A stretch of 64,000 nt of DNA, taken from contig NZ_QLLT01000021.1 in assembly GCF_003259315.1 (NCBI RefSeq), forward strand, positions 79,067 through 143,066. The letters are read 5' to 3'. The DNA is from Kitasatospora sp. SolWspMP-SS2h (GTDB lineage: Bacteria > Actinomycetota > Actinomycetes > Streptomycetales > Streptomycetaceae). A program made the translations under genes and the position numbers. Under the pieces are notes generated by a model. The model searched no databases, was not told the DNA's origin, and worked only from the letters and a program-made list of their open reading frames with translations. Of the stretch, positions 1 to 9,249 are shown one piece after another (the first letter of the stretch is position 1; every line of letters begins with the position of its first letter).

Positions 1-2
1 AC

Positions 3-860
3 GGCATCTCCTACGCGTTCTTCGACGGCAACGTCGGCTCCTACACGGCGACCTACGGCATGGACACCACCGCGCCGACCGTCACCGGCTCGGTGCCGGC
101 CAACGGTGCCACCGGCGTCTCCGCCACCGCCCCGGTCAAGGCGTCCTTCAGCGAGCCCGTCCAGGCGAGCACCGTCAACGGCACCAACGTCACGCTGAAG
201 ACCACCGCCGGCTCCGTCGCGGTGCCCGGCGCCGTCGCCCTGGACGCGGCCACCAACACCGTCACCTTCACCCCGAGCGCCGCGCTCTCGCTCAGCACCG
301 GCTACACGCTGAGCGTCGCCAACGTGAAGGACCTGGCGGGCAACACCCAGACCGCGGCCTACACCGCGGCCTTCACCACCGCCGGCGCGCCGCCGCAGAC
401 CATCGGCAACAGCGCGGTCGGCACCCTGCTCGACGACACCGACTCCAACCACCTCAACGGCTCCAAGATCACGACCGGGGCCTCCGCCATCGCGCTGACC
501 TCGCTCAACGTGCACACCGGACAGATCAGCGCGGCGCCCAACAACCAGTTCCAGATCGCCGTCTACAGCGACAACGCCGGCTCGCCCGACGCCCTGCTGG
601 CCACCAGCTCGGTCGGCACGCTGAGCGCCAACGCCTGGAACAGCGCGCCGATCACCTACACCCTGGCGGCCAACACCACCTACTGGGTGGTCTACAACTC
701 CAACGGAACCAGCTCCACCGTCAACAACATGCACTACAGCTCGGGCCCGGCCGGCTCGGGCGCCTACAGCAGCACGTCCGTCCCGTTCGGGACCTTCCCG
801 GCCGGCTTCGGCACCGCCGTGAAGGACAACCTGGTGTACTCGCTCTACGGCACCTACTGA
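3..860 (+). CDS. Secreted Ig-like / choice-of-anchor repeat protein, C-terminal part
   Basis: The reading frame is open from the left edge, so the gene starts outside the window. The visible 285 residues begin with a few residues of a preceding domain, followed by a bacterial Ig-like module (about residues 20-125; starts DTTAPTVTGSVPANGATGVS, the usual opening of SbsA/Big_5-type modules). A second beta-rich module follows, rich in Thr, Ser, Asn and Ala, with the pattern of choice-of-anchor R type domains (SLNVHTGQ, then NTTYWVVY, ending LVYSLYGTY). Such proteins are exported and often carry catalytic or carbohydrate-binding domains upstream; the actual activity cannot be read from this fragment. 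No membrane anchor or sortase signal is seen at the C-terminus. A strong hairpin follows the stop codon. Confidence 0.75.
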   Translation, partial: GISYAFFDGNVGSYTATYGMDTTAPTVTGSVPANGATGVSATAPVKASFSEPVQASTVNGTNVTLKTTAGSVAVPGAVALDAATNTVTFTPSAALSLSTGYTLSVANVKDLAGNTQTAAYTAAFTTAGAPPQTIGNSAVGTLLDDTDSNHLNGSKITTGASAIALTSLNVHTGQISAAPNNQFQIAVYSDNAGSPDALLATSSVGTLSANAWNSAPITYTLAANTTYWVVYNSNGTSSTVNNMHYSSGPAGSGAYSSTSVPFGTFPAGFGTAVKDNLVYSLYGTY

Positions 861-891
861 CCTCCTGGTCCGTCGAGGGCGCCGAGGGACT

Positions 892-942
892 GCCGGGGCG
901 GCCCGGGCCACGACTCCGTGTGCGTGGCCGGGCCGCCCCGGC
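892..942 (+). terminator. Hairpin terminator after the Ig-like protein gene
   Basis: GC-rich inverted repeat of about 20 bp per arm (left arm begins GCCGGGGCGGCCCG, right arm ends CGGGCCGCCCCGGC) with one bulged G and a loop of about 10 nt, 30 nt after the stop codon. There is no U-tract, as is usual for streptomycete terminators. Confidence 0.7.
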
Positions 943-1133
943 GGCGCGTTCGGCGAGGCGTTCGGCGTCGAGTTGCCGGAGCGGGTCCCGCTGCCGGTGG
1001 TCCGGACGTGGCGTCGGGGGCGGCGGGGGGCGTCGGCGCGGCGGCGTACGCTGATGGGGGCGGGGAGCACCGGCGCGCCCCGCCCCGCTCCGGTCCCGTC
1101 CGGTCCGCCCCCGCTCCAGTGAACGGAACCCCG

Positions 1134-1817
1134 ATGCCGTACGACCCCCCGACCCACGCGGTCGAGCGCTCCCTGCGCCAGACCGGCGCCCGTGTGGTGG
1201 TCGGGCTGGACGAGGTCGGCCGGGGCGCCTGGGCCGGTCCGGTCATGGTCGGTGCGGCCGTCACCGGGCTGCGCCGCCCGCCCGAGGGGCTGACCGACTC
1301 CAAGCTGCTGACCGAGCGCCGCCGGACCGCGCTCGCCCCGCTCCTGGAGGAGTGGGTGACGGCGTACGCGATCGGGTCCGCCTCGGCCCGGGAGTGCGAC
1401 GACCTCGGCATGACGGCCGCGCTCCGACTGGCCGCCGTCCGCGCCCTGGAAGAGCTCCCGGTGCGGCCCGACGCGGTGATCCTGGACGGCAAGCACGACT
1501 ACCTGGGCGGTCCCTGGAAGGTCCGCACGGTGATCAAGGGCGACCAGTCCTGCGTCTGCGTGTCCGCCGCCTCGGTGCTGGCGAAGGTCCGGCGGGACGC
1601 GCTGATGGCCGAAATCGGCACGGACCACCCGCGGTTCGCCTTCGGGGAGAACGCCGGCTACCCGTCGCCCACCCACCGCGCCGCACTGGAGGAGCTCGGC
1701 CCCACCGAGCACCACCGCCTGTCCTGGGCCTACCTGGACGGGCTGCCGCGCTGGAGCCACCTCAAGCGGCAGCGCGTCCCGGTCGACGCCGCCGAGCAGC
1801 TCTCGCTGGGTTTCTGA
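1134..1817 (+). CDS. rnhB: Ribonuclease HII
   Basis: RNase HII nicks RNA in RNA/DNA hybrids and removes misincorporated ribonucleotides. The 227-residue protein has the family features: VVGLDEVGRGAWAGP (first catalytic Asp and Glu), LTDSKLL, ILDGKHDY (third acidic residue) and SAASVLAKVRRD followed by a GYPSPTHRAAL segment. Length is normal for the family. The frame stays open upstream to 918, but similarity starts only here; a GTG at 1119 is an alternative start five codons upstream. The gene stands alone between a terminator and an unrelated gene. Confidence 0.93.
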   Translation: MPYDPPTHAVERSLRQTGARVVVGLDEVGRGAWAGPVMVGAAVTGLRRPPEGLTDSKLLTERRRTALAPLLEEWVTAYAIGSASARECDDLGMTAALRLAAVRALEELPVRPDAVILDGKHDYLGGPWKVRTVIKGDQSCVCVSAASVLAKVRRDALMAEIGTDHPRFAFGENAGYPSPTHRAALEELGPTEHHRLSWAYLDGLPRWSHLKRQRVPVDAAEQLSLGF

Positions 1818-1948
1818 GCCAGGTCCTCCGGAATTTCCCCGGCGTTCGGGGCGGGCCGACAGCCGTTCTCCGGAGCCCGGAGGTCCCGTTTCCTGACGGT
1901 TCGTCAGGGTTCATCCACCGGTCATCCGAGCGTTGCCGCCGGTGCGCG

Positions 1949-1954
1949 TAGAGT
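1949..1954 (+). promoter_or_regulatory. -10 element (TAGAGT) of the 1978 gene
   Basis: TAGAGT fits the TANNNT form of HrdB-type -10 boxes. Transcription would start near 1961, leaving a leader of about 17 nt before the GTG at 1978. No convincing -35 element is visible. Confidence 0.4.
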
Positions 1955-1977
1955 GCGCCACACTTCCAAGTGGTGGG

Positions 1978-2634
1978 GTGCCCGTGCGCATCCGACCGGC
2001 ATTTGATAGGAATCCGGGTATGCCTGTCTTCCCCGAGGAGCCGGAGATTCACGAGACGATCCCGGGCCCCGGCGTTCCCCTTCCCCACACGTCGGACGCA
2101 CCTGCCCCCCGTATGCCTTCCTCCACCGCCGTCGCCGCTCCGGTCCCGGGCCCCCGCCCCGGTCCGCCGCGCCCCGCCCCGCCCCGTGCCGACCGTCCGG
2201 TCCCCGGCCCGCGGCCCCCGGCCCGTCCCAAGCCCGGCTCCGCGCCGCGCCCCGGTCGGCCGGACGTCCAACTCCTGCCCGCTGCCGCAGCCGAGGCGAT
2301 CGACCGCGCCGACGAGGCCGTCGACGCCCTGCTGGAGTCCGGCCGCCGCCCCGGCGACGTGCTGGTCCTGACGGTCGGCGAGGCGCACCCCTGGCAGCAG
2401 CACGAACTCGGCTTCGGCGAGGAGCGCTACTGGGCGCAGCTCGCCGACGGCGGCGACGTGTTCTACGCCGACGCCGCCACGACGCGCCCGCTCCGCCGGG
2501 ACGTGGTGGTGCTGGTGGTCAACGAGGGCCGCTCGGAGCGGGTGGCCGCTGCGGCGCGCAAGGCGCTGGAGCGGGCCGCGAAGCTCCTGGTGGTCTGCGG
2601 CGAGACGGACACCGTCGCCCCGCTGTTCGCCTGA
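1978..2634 (+). CDS. Conserved hypothetical protein with Pro-rich N-terminus
   Basis: I do not recognise a named function. The 218-residue product has a Pro/Arg/Ala-rich low-complexity first half (to about residue 95), then a compact alpha/beta C-terminal domain (about 95-218). That domain contains GDVLVLTVGEAHPWQQHELGFGE, YWAQLADGGDVFYAD, RDVVVLVVNEG and AKLLVVCGETD, alternating strands and helices like a nucleotide-binding or helicase-accessory fold. From memory, similar segments occur at the ends of actinobacterial helicase-like proteins, but no Walker motif is present. The GTG at 1978 is preceded by a G-rich run; the ATG at 2020 is a credible alternative start. Monocistronic. Confidence 0.7.
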   Translation: MPVRIRPAFDRNPGMPVFPEEPEIHETIPGPGVPLPHTSDAPAPRMPSSTAVAAPVPGPRPGPPRPAPPRADRPVPGPRPPARPKPGSAPRPGRPDVQLLPAAAAEAIDRADEAVDALLESGRRPGDVLVLTVGEAHPWQQHELGFGEERYWAQLADGGDVFYADAATTRPLRRDVVVLVVNEGRSERVAAAARKALERAAKLLVVCGETDTVAPLFA

Positions 2635-2860
2635 GCGCCGCTCCGTCCTTCCACCCCGTTCCGTCCTGTCCTTTCTGCCCCGCCTGTCCCGTCCGTTCGT
2701 TCTGCGCTGCCCGTCCGGCGGTGTTCGTCCGTGGTGCCGTCCTGCGGCACGGCGGGCGGGCACGGCGGGGCGGCGGCGGACGGGAGGGGGCGGTGGACGG
2801 GCCGGTTCGTCGACCCCTGGTCGGCGGGTGGGTCCTCCGCGCTCGGCGCGCGCCGTCCGC

Positions 2861-3550
2861 TCAGCGGGCGGCGGTGCGGCGGGCGCTCCGGCCGTCGTGG
2901 GACTCCTCCAGCGCGCGGATCGCGCTGAGCGAGGTGACCGGGGCGATCGGCGGCTGCTGGGGGAGCGGTGGCCCGGGCGGCGCGGCGGGCACCCCGAGCG
3001 GGATGCGCGGCGGCAGTTCGGTGACGGTGTGGACCGGGCCGAGCGCCCACGACCCGGAGTGCGGATTGCGCCCGCGCCGGCCGTCGCCGAGCGACTGCCA
3101 GCCGGCCGGAGTGAGCGTCAGGTACGAGCCGCAGCGCAGCCCGTGCAGTTCGGCGGCGGCGCGCAGCGCCCACATCCAGGCACCGTCCTGCTCGGTCCAG
3201 TCCGGCCCGCCCTCGCGGCAGCGCAGCAGGACGGCCGTCCGGCTGGGGCTCGACCGCTTCAGGTCGTGCGGGGTGACCCGGCGGAGATGGCCGAGCAGCG
3301 CGTTGCGGTGGTCCCACCCGTCGCTGAACTGCGGTCGCACGCCGAACGAGGCGGAGGCCGTCACCCGGTTCTCGGCGCTCAGCACCGCGACCACCGTGGT
3401 GCCCGGCTGCGGGAGGTGCCGCCGGTACAGCTCGGTGACGAACTCCCGTGGGGCCCGCAGGAGCGGCACGCCGTGGCTCTTCCACTCCGGCAGGCTGATG
3501 GTCCGGCGGTTGTCGTGGTGGGAAGGACCCCGGTCGATGCCGTTGATCAC
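2861..3550 (-). CDS. Hypothetical protein
   Basis: 229-residue soluble protein of unknown function. The start is a GTG with a perfect AAGGAGG ribosome-binding site just upstream on the minus strand, although the frame is open far beyond it into the recQ gene. The first 150 residues look folded (segments such as TTVVAVLSAENRVTASASFGV and DGAWMWALRAAAELHG), with a His/Arg-rich middle. The C-terminal 70 residues are Pro-rich (PPLPQQPPIAP) and probably disordered. No signal peptide, membrane segment or catalytic motif is visible. It lies downstream of recQ on the same strand but is separated from it by a strong hairpin and about 380 bp, so it is probably transcribed separately. Confidence 0.7.
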   Translation of the reverse strand: MINGIDRGPSHHDNRRTISLPEWKSHGVPLLRAPREFVTELYRRHLPQPGTTVVAVLSAENRVTASASFGVRPQFSDGWDHRNALLGHLRRVTPHDLKRSSPSRTAVLLRCREGGPDWTEQDGAWMWALRAAAELHGLRCGSYLTLTPAGWQSLGDGRRGRNPHSGSWALGPVHTVTELPPRIPLGVPAAPPGPPLPQQPPIAPVTSLSAIRALEESHDGRSARRTAAR

Positions 3551-3927
3551 GATCCTCCTTCCCGAGCCCGCGCCCCTGGAGCGCGCGAGCGTACGCCGAA
3601 GACCGGGTCCGGAGGACCGGGTACTGGATACCTTCCAATTCTCGGGCGAGAGCAGTCCGAGCGGCAATGATGAAATGACGATCGCAGCCCGAAATCCGTG
3701 CTTCTGCCGGGTATGTTCCACGCCCCCGACAGGGCCATTCGGCTGACCTTCCGGTGAGCGCGGGGTGTACGGCCCGAAACGTTCCGGTGCACGCCGCTCC
3801 CGGCGGCCGGGCGCACTGCTCTGCGGCCGGGCGCCTCGCCGCAGAGCAGTGCGCCCGGCCCCGCCCGGCCGCAGGCGCGCACGCCTTCCGGCCACCGGCG
3901 GCCCCGGGACGGTCGCGGAGCCCGGCC
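3551..3927. other. Intergenic region between recQ and the 2861-3550 gene
   Basis: Holds the recQ terminator (3805-3860) and, nearer 3550, a lower-GC stretch around 3640-3690 that is the likely promoter region of the downstream minus-strand gene. No gene was recognised; short open frames here have no family resemblance. Confidence 0.6.
3805..3860 (-). terminator. Hairpin terminator of recQ
   Basis: Perfect inverted repeat with 23-bp arms (3805-3827 and 3838-3860; arm core GCGCACTGCTCTGCGGC) and a 10-nt loop, 68 nt past the recQ stop codon. Confidence 0.8.
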
Positions 3928-6147
3928 TCACCCCCGCACGGCGAGGACGAGCGGGAGCACCGCGGTGGCACCGGCCTGGCGGAGCAGCCGGGCGGCCACC
4001 GTCAGCGTCCAGCCCGAGTCCACCAGGTCGTCGACCAGCAGGACCGGACCCGGCGCGGCGGCCAGCGCGTCCGCCAGGCCCGGCGCGAGAGTGAGCGCAC
4101 CGGCGACCGAGCGCAGCCGCTGGGCGCTGTTGCTGCGCGGGCCGTGCGGCGGCTCCCCGGTGGCGTACTCGACCCGCCCGAGCAGCGGCATCCGCCCGAT
4201 CGAGGCCAGGCCGCCGGCCAGATCGGAGACCAGCTGGGGACGGGTGGACGAGTCGAGCGCGACCACCCCGACCGGACGGGCGAGCTGCCGGCCGTCCGGA
4301 CCGGCCGGCCCGGCCCAGCCGCCGGGGCCCCTGGCCCAGTCCGCGACCACCCCGACCATCGCGTCCAGCACCTCGCGCGGCAGCGGCCCGTCCGGGGAGC
4401 GCTCGTCCAGTAGCGAGCGCAGCCGGCCGCCCCAGCCGATGTCGGAGAGCCGGCCCAGGGCGCGCCCCGGCTCGGCCTGCTGGGTCGCCGGGATCCGGCC
4501 CTTCAGCGGGATGCCCAGGGACTCCATGCCGGTGGGCCACATCCGCCGGGTCTCGAAGGAGACACCGGGGCGGCCCAGGGCGGCCCGGGCCGCGTCCAGC
4601 GCCCCGGTGGAGACCTCGGCGGAGTGCCGGGCCGGGGTGCAGCGGTCGCACCGGCCGCACGGGGCCGCCTCGGGGTCGTCGAGCTGGCGGCGCAGGAACT
4701 CCATCCGGCAGCCCTCGGTGGCCACGTACTCGCGCATCGCCTGCTGTTCGGCCTCGCGGGCCCGGGCGACCTTGGCGTACCGCGCGGCGTCGTACCGCCA
4801 CGGCTCCCCGGTGGCCTCCCAGCCGCCGCGCACCCGGCGGACCGCGCCGTCCACGTCGAGCACCTTGAGCATGGTCTCCAGCCTGGTGCGGCGGAGGTCG
4901 ACCGAGGTCTCCAGCGCGGCGGTGGAGAGCGGACGGCCCGCCTCGGACAGCGCGTCCAGCGTGCGGCGGACCTGCTCCTCGGCGGGGAAGCCGATCGAGG
5001 CGAAGTACCGCCAGATCGCCTCGTCCTCCCGGCCGGGGAGCAGCAGCACCTCGGCCCGGTCCACGCCGCGGCCGGCCCGGCCGACCTGCTGGTAGTAGGC
5101 GATCGGGGAGCTCGGCGACCCGAGGTGCACCACGAAGCCCAGGTCCGGCTTGTCGAAGCCCATGCCGAGCGCGGAGGTGGCGACCAGCGCCTTGACCCGG
5201 TTGTCCAGCAGCGCCGCCTCGGCCTCGCGGCGCTCCGCGTCCTCGGTCCGCCCGGAGTAGGAGGCGACCTGGTACCCGCGCCCGCGCAGGAACTCGGTGA
5301 CCTCCTCGGCGGCGGCCACCGTGAGGGTGTACACGATGCCGGAGCCGGGGAGGTCGGGCAGGTGGTCGGCCAGCCAGGCCAGCCGGTGCGCCGGGTCGGG
5401 CAGCGCCAGCACGGCCAGGCTGAGGCTCTCCCGGTCCAGCGGACCGCGCAGCACCAGCGCCTGCTCGTCACCGGCCCCGGTGCCGAGCTGCTCCGCGACG
5501 TCCGCGGTGACCCGGGCGTTCGCGGTCGCCGTGGTCGCCAGCACCGGGACGCCGGGGGAGAGCTCGGCGAGCATGGTGCGCAGCCGCCGGTAGTCGGGCC
5601 GGAAGTCGTGGCCCCAGTCGGAGATGCAGTGGGCCTCGTCCACCACCAGCAGGCCGGTGGAGGCGGCGAGCTTGGGCAGCACGTGGTCCCGGAAGTCGGG
5701 GTTGTTCAGCCGCTCGGGGCTGACCAGGAGGACGTCGACCAGGCCGTCGGCGACCTCCTGCTGGATCTCCGACCACTCCTCCGGGTTGGCCGAGTTGATC
5801 GTCCGGGCGCGGATGCCCGCCCGGGCGGCCGAGTCGACCTGGTTGCGCATCAGGGCGAGGAGCGGGGAGACGATCACCGTCGGTCCGGCGCCGCGTGCGC
5901 GGAGCAGCGCCGTGGCGATGAAGTAGACGGCGGACTTGCCCCAGCCGGTGCGCTGGACGACCAGGGCGCGCCGGCTCTCCACCACCAGCGCCTCGATGGC
6001 CTTCCACTGGTCCTCGCGCAGGGCCGCGCCCGGGCCGGCGAGGTCGCGCAGCACGGCTTCCGCGGTGGCCCGGACGGCGGCGCGGTCGGCGGGGGTGGTC
6101 GGGGGGAGTTCGCGCGTCTGCATGAGGTCATGGATACCGTGCGGCAC
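3928..6147 (-). CDS. recQ: RecQ-family DNA helicase fused to a ComF-like phosphoribosyltransferase domain
   Basis: ATP-dependent 3'-5' DNA helicase of the RecQ family, 739 residues. Visible motifs: RTGWGKSAVYF (Walker A, Lys71), DEAH (170-173), ATTATAN (motif III), QQVGRAGRG (motif VI), and the RecQ zinc site CRMEF...CGRCDRC. There is no HRDC domain. The C-terminal third instead ends in a phosphoribosyltransferase-like fold: a SNSAQRLRSVAGAL segment followed by VLLVDDLVDSGWTL (about 702-715), the PRPP loop, as in ComF proteins. The first in-frame start is GTG 6147; ATG 6123 (MQTRELPP) is equally possible, since neither has a clear ribosome-binding site. It is divergent from the DUF4192 gene. 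Helicase assignment is firm; the activity of the C-terminal domain is inference. Confidence 0.9.
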   Translation of the reverse strand: MPHGIHDLMQTRELPPTTPADRAAVRATAEAVLRDLAGPGAALREDQWKAIEALVVESRRALVVQRTGWGKSAVYFIATALLRARGAGPTVIVSPLLALMRNQVDSAARAGIRARTINSANPEEWSEIQQEVADGLVDVLLVSPERLNNPDFRDHVLPKLAASTGLLVVDEAHCISDWGHDFRPDYRRLRTMLAELSPGVPVLATTATANARVTADVAEQLGTGAGDEQALVLRGPLDRESLSLAVLALPDPAHRLAWLADHLPDLPGSGIVYTLTVAAAEEVTEFLRGRGYQVASYSGRTEDAERREAEAALLDNRVKALVATSALGMGFDKPDLGFVVHLGSPSSPIAYYQQVGRAGRGVDRAEVLLLPGREDEAIWRYFASIGFPAEEQVRRTLDALSEAGRPLSTAALETSVDLRRTRLETMLKVLDVDGAVRRVRGGWEATGEPWRYDAARYAKVARAREAEQQAMREYVATEGCRMEFLRRQLDDPEAAPCGRCDRCTPARHSAEVSTGALDAARAALGRPGVSFETRRMWPTGMESLGIPLKGRIPATQQAEPGRALGRLSDIGWGGRLRSLLDERSPDGPLPREVLDAMVGVVADWARGPGGWAGPAGPDGRQLARPVGVVALDSSTRPQLVSDLAGGLASIGRMPLLGRVEYATGEPPHGPRSNSAQRLRSVAGALTLAPGLADALAAAPGPVLLVDDLVDSGWTLTVAARLLRQAGATAVLPLVLAVRG

Positions 6148-6316
6148 GGACGGACCGCGAATGCCGGGCTGTGGACAGAGTGGCGTTCATCGGTTGAGCT
6201 GCTGTGAAATCGCCGTAATCGCCGAAAATCCGGGTGATTCAGGGGGCAGAGATGCTGAACCCCCCGACTTATCCACAGGCTGGGGCGAATTGTCCGCAGC
6301 CGCCCGTGATCCGGTC

Positions 6317-6322
6317 CAAGCT
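6317..6322 (+). promoter_or_regulatory. -10 element (CAAGCT) of a leaderless promoter
   Basis: CAAGCT ends exactly 7 nt before ATG 6330, the spacing seen for leaderless transcripts. Confidence 0.35.
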
Positions 6323-6329
6323 TTCCGCC

Positions 6330-7898
6330 ATGACCGCAGACGACCGCACCACCACCCCCGTCCCGCGCCCCGGCCACCTCCCGGTCCGGCTGCGCGGCCC
6401 CGCCGACATGGCGGAGATGCTCCCGTACCTGCTGGGCTTCTTCCCCGACGACAGCATCGTCGCGGTGGGCCTGCAGGGCACCGCGCTCGACCAGGGCGGC
6501 GTGATCCGGATCGACATCCCGGAGGACCCGGCCTGCTGGGAGCGCACCGCGGCGGAATCCGCCCGGCTGCTGGTCGAGCTGTCCGAGCAGCGGGCCCACC
6601 GCCCCGTCCAAGTCCTGTTGTACCTGTGCCGGGATCCCGCCGGGGACGACCGCGCGCCCGGCGGCGGCGGGCACGCCGTGCTGACCCGGCTCCGCCCGCT
6701 GGCCGACGCGCTCGCCCGGGCCTTCCAGGAGGAACGGGTGGTCGTCAAGGAGTCGCTGTGCGTCTCCGCCGGCCGCTGGTGGTCCTTCCTGTGCACCGGA
6801 GTCGACTGCTGTCCACCGGACGGCACTCCGGTCCGGGCGGCCCACCAGCCCAGCCCGCTCGCCGCGGCGGCCACCTACGCGGGCCTCGCCCCGCGGGGCA
6901 GCCGCAAGGCGATCGTGGCCGGCCTTGCCCCGGTCGGCCCACCGCTCTCCGAGGTGCAGCGCCGCGCCCTGGAGGACGCCGGGCCGCCCTTCATCCGCGA
7001 ACTGGCCGGCCCCGGCGGCCGGGCCGCGGCCGTCGAGCGCACCGCCGGGGTGCTCGCCGAGGCGATGGCCGAATTCCGTTCCGGGGCAAGCGGGTTGGAT
7101 GCCGCCCGCACCGCCAGGCTGCTGATCGGCATGCAGGACAAACTCGGCCGGGACCGCGCCGCCGAGTACGCCGAACCGGACGAACTCGCCACCGCCCAGC
7201 GGTTGTGGCGGTTCCTGGTCCAGCGCTGCGTCGACCCGTTCGAACACCTCGCCGTCCCGCCGATGACCCTGCTGGCCTGGACGTCCTGGCTGGCCGGAGA
7301 CTCGGCCACGGCACGGATCGTGCTGGCCAGGGCACTGGAGCTGGAACCCGGCTACACCCTGGCCCAACTCCTCTACGAATCACTGAACTCCGGCATCGCC
7401 CCGGAAGCCCTGCTCCGGGTGGTCCGCCGCGAGCGCACCGCCCGGCTGCGCGACGCACCGGCCCCGCGGCTCGCGGAACCCGCAGGGCCCGGCGGAGAAA
7501 CGGCCGACGGCGGCAGCGCCGCTCCGCAGGAACCTGACGACGGCTTCGACCACCGGGGCCCGGACCGGCCCCAGGCCGATCCCGGTCCCGGACCCGGCGC
7601 CGGTGCGGTCGAGCCCGCACCGAGCTGCCCCGCACCCGCGCCGGGGCCGGATCCGGCACCCGCCCCGGACCTGGCACCGGACAACGGGCCGGACGGGCCC
7701 GGGCCGGAAGGAGGCGAGAGCCCGGGCGACAGCCGTCCGCCCACGCCGCCCACACCGTCCGCCGTGACCGACGGGCCGTCCGCCGCAGCCTGCCGACCCG
7801 ACCCGGGGCGCCGTCCGCGTCCGCACCGCTTCCTCCCGGCGGGAGTCCGCGTCCGGCACGTCCGGGTGCACCGAAACCGACCCGCGATCGGAGACTGA
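6330..7898 (+). CDS. DUF4192 family protein
   Basis: 522 residues. The first 380 match the actinobacterial DUF4192 family: PVRLRGPADMAEMLPYLLGF near the start, FFPDDSIVAVGLQG, and a helical repeat-like second half with TLLAWTSWLAGDSATARIVLARALELEPGYTLAQLL. The remainder (about 385-522) is a Pro/Gly/Asp-rich disordered tail followed by an Arg-rich end. Function unknown; no catalytic motif or signal peptide. The start at ATG 6330 is chosen because it begins the conserved region and sits 7 nt after a -10-like hexamer. It is divergent from recQ and convergent with the 7936 hydrolase, with only 37 bp between stops. Confidence 0.85.
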   Translation: MTADDRTTTPVPRPGHLPVRLRGPADMAEMLPYLLGFFPDDSIVAVGLQGTALDQGGVIRIDIPEDPACWERTAAESARLLVELSEQRAHRPVQVLLYLCRDPAGDDRAPGGGGHAVLTRLRPLADALARAFQEERVVVKESLCVSAGRWWSFLCTGVDCCPPDGTPVRAAHQPSPLAAAATYAGLAPRGSRKAIVAGLAPVGPPLSEVQRRALEDAGPPFIRELAGPGGRAAAVERTAGVLAEAMAEFRSGASGLDAARTARLLIGMQDKLGRDRAAEYAEPDELATAQRLWRFLVQRCVDPFEHLAVPPMTLLAWTSWLAGDSATARIVLARALELEPGYTLAQLLYESLNSGIAPEALLRVVRRERTARLRDAPAPRLAEPAGPGGETADGGSAAPQEPDDGFDHRGPDRPQADPGPGPGAGAVEPAPSCPAPAPGPDPAPAPDLAPDNGPDGPGPEGGESPGDSRPPTPPTPSAVTDGPSAAACRPDPGRRPRPHRFLPAGVRVRHVRVHRNRPAIGD

Positions 7899-7935
7899 CA
7901 TGCGAACCCTCGACCCGCGGTTGCGGAGCAGCCGA

Positions 7936-9249
7936 CTAGACCTCGCCGCGCGCCATCCGGATCAGCCGGTCCAGCACCGTCCGCCCGCTGGTGCGCACGC
8001 CGTCGTGCTCCCACTCGTTGGTGACCCAGACCCGGGTACCGGCCACCGCGTCCGCCGTCTCCAGCGAATGCGCCGTGTCCACGTACATGTCGTCGTGGTA
8101 CACCGCCGCGTACACCGGTACCTGGTTCGACGCCAGGCGCGGCAGGTCGTACAGGTCGGGCCAGTCGGTGCGCTCCGCCAGCAGCTGCGCCGTCTCGCGC
8201 AGCGGCCGCAGCGCCGGGTCGGTCTCGAACATCCAGGGGTGGATCATCTCGCCGGTCAGCAGCACCGGCCCGTCCCCGGCCAGCGCCGCCTCGGCGTCGA
8301 ACTCGGAGAACTCCTCGCGCACCCGCTCCGCCGACCAGCCGGTGGCCCCGGCGTCGACCGTGCGCTGCCCGTAGATCGACTCGTGCAGGACGGCGTACAG
8401 GGGGTTCTGGGCGAAGGACAGGTGCGACTGCGCCCCGGCCAGGAAGGTGTCGGAGAGCTCGGGCCCGTCCGCGCCCTCCACCCAGGCCTCCTCCAGCAGG
8501 TAGTGCAGGGCGTAGGAGCCCGAGCCGCCGCCCAGCAGGATGCCCAGCGCCTGGAACGCCCGGACGGTCAGCGTGCCCCCGTCGGGAAGGGGCGCGGGCC
8601 GCTCGACCAGGTGCGCCGCGATTCGCCGTACCGCCGCCACGTCCTGGGGGAAGCGCGCGTAATGACCGGCGTTCTTGCGGGCGACGCGGGGGTAGGCCGC
8701 GCGGTAGACCTCGTCCGCCGAGCGGCGCAGACCGGCCAGGCCGCCGGTCACGAAGGCCTCGCGCAGGTGCTCCGGGGCCAGCGAGAGGTACGTCAGGGTG
8801 CAGAAGCCGCCGAAGCTCTGCCCCAGCAGGCTCCACCGGGCGTCGTCGCCGAGCAGCCGGCGGCGGATCAGTTCGGCGTCCCGGACGATCGAGTCGGCGC
8901 GGAAGTGCGCCAGGTACTCGGCCTGCTGCCGGGCGTCACCGCGCCGGGCCAGGGTCTGCCGGTTGGCGGGGGTGGAGCGGCCGGTGCCGCGCTGGTCCAG
9001 CAGCAGCACCCGGTAGTCGTCGAGCGCCCGGTCCAGCCAACCGTCCCGGCCCATCGGCCGGTTGGCCTTCCCACCGGGGCCGCCCTGCAGGTACAGCAGC
9101 CACGGCAGCTCGTCGTGCTCGCGTCCGGCGGCCACCACCTCCCGGGCGTAGACCTCGATCGACTCACCGCCGGGGGCACTGTGGTCCAGCGGCACCCGGA
9201 AGACGTGGTCGGTGGTGACGATTCCGGGGATGCGGCTGAGGGAGGACAT
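7936..9249 (-). CDS. Alpha/beta hydrolase, prolyl aminopeptidase-like (peptidase family S33)
   Basis: 437-residue cytosolic alpha/beta hydrolase of the proline iminopeptidase type, which removes N-terminal residues, typically Pro, from peptides. Visible features: LQGGPGG (oxyanion loop, near 55-60), LLDQRGTGRS, nucleophile elbow GQSFGG (Ser145), a helical cap domain, and a late His in NEWEHDGVRTSG. The start ATG has AGGAG close upstream. Substrate preference cannot be read from sequence. A CAGGAT hexamer on the minus strand at 9337-9342 is a candidate -10, giving a leader of about 75 nt. Confidence 0.88.
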   Translation of the reverse strand: MSSLSRIPGIVTTDHVFRVPLDHSAPGGESIEVYAREVVAAGREHDELPWLLYLQGGPGGKANRPMGRDGWLDRALDDYRVLLLDQRGTGRSTPANRQTLARRGDARQQAEYLAHFRADSIVRDAELIRRRLLGDDARWSLLGQSFGGFCTLTYLSLAPEHLREAFVTGGLAGLRRSADEVYRAAYPRVARKNAGHYARFPQDVAAVRRIAAHLVERPAPLPDGGTLTVRAFQALGILLGGGSGSYALHYLLEEAWVEGADGPELSDTFLAGAQSHLSFAQNPLYAVLHESIYGQRTVDAGATGWSAERVREEFSEFDAEAALAGDGPVLLTGEMIHPWMFETDPALRPLRETAQLLAERTDWPDLYDLPRLASNQVPVYAAVYHDDMYVDTAHSLETADAVAGTRVWVTNEWEHDGVRTSGRTVLDRLIRMARGEV

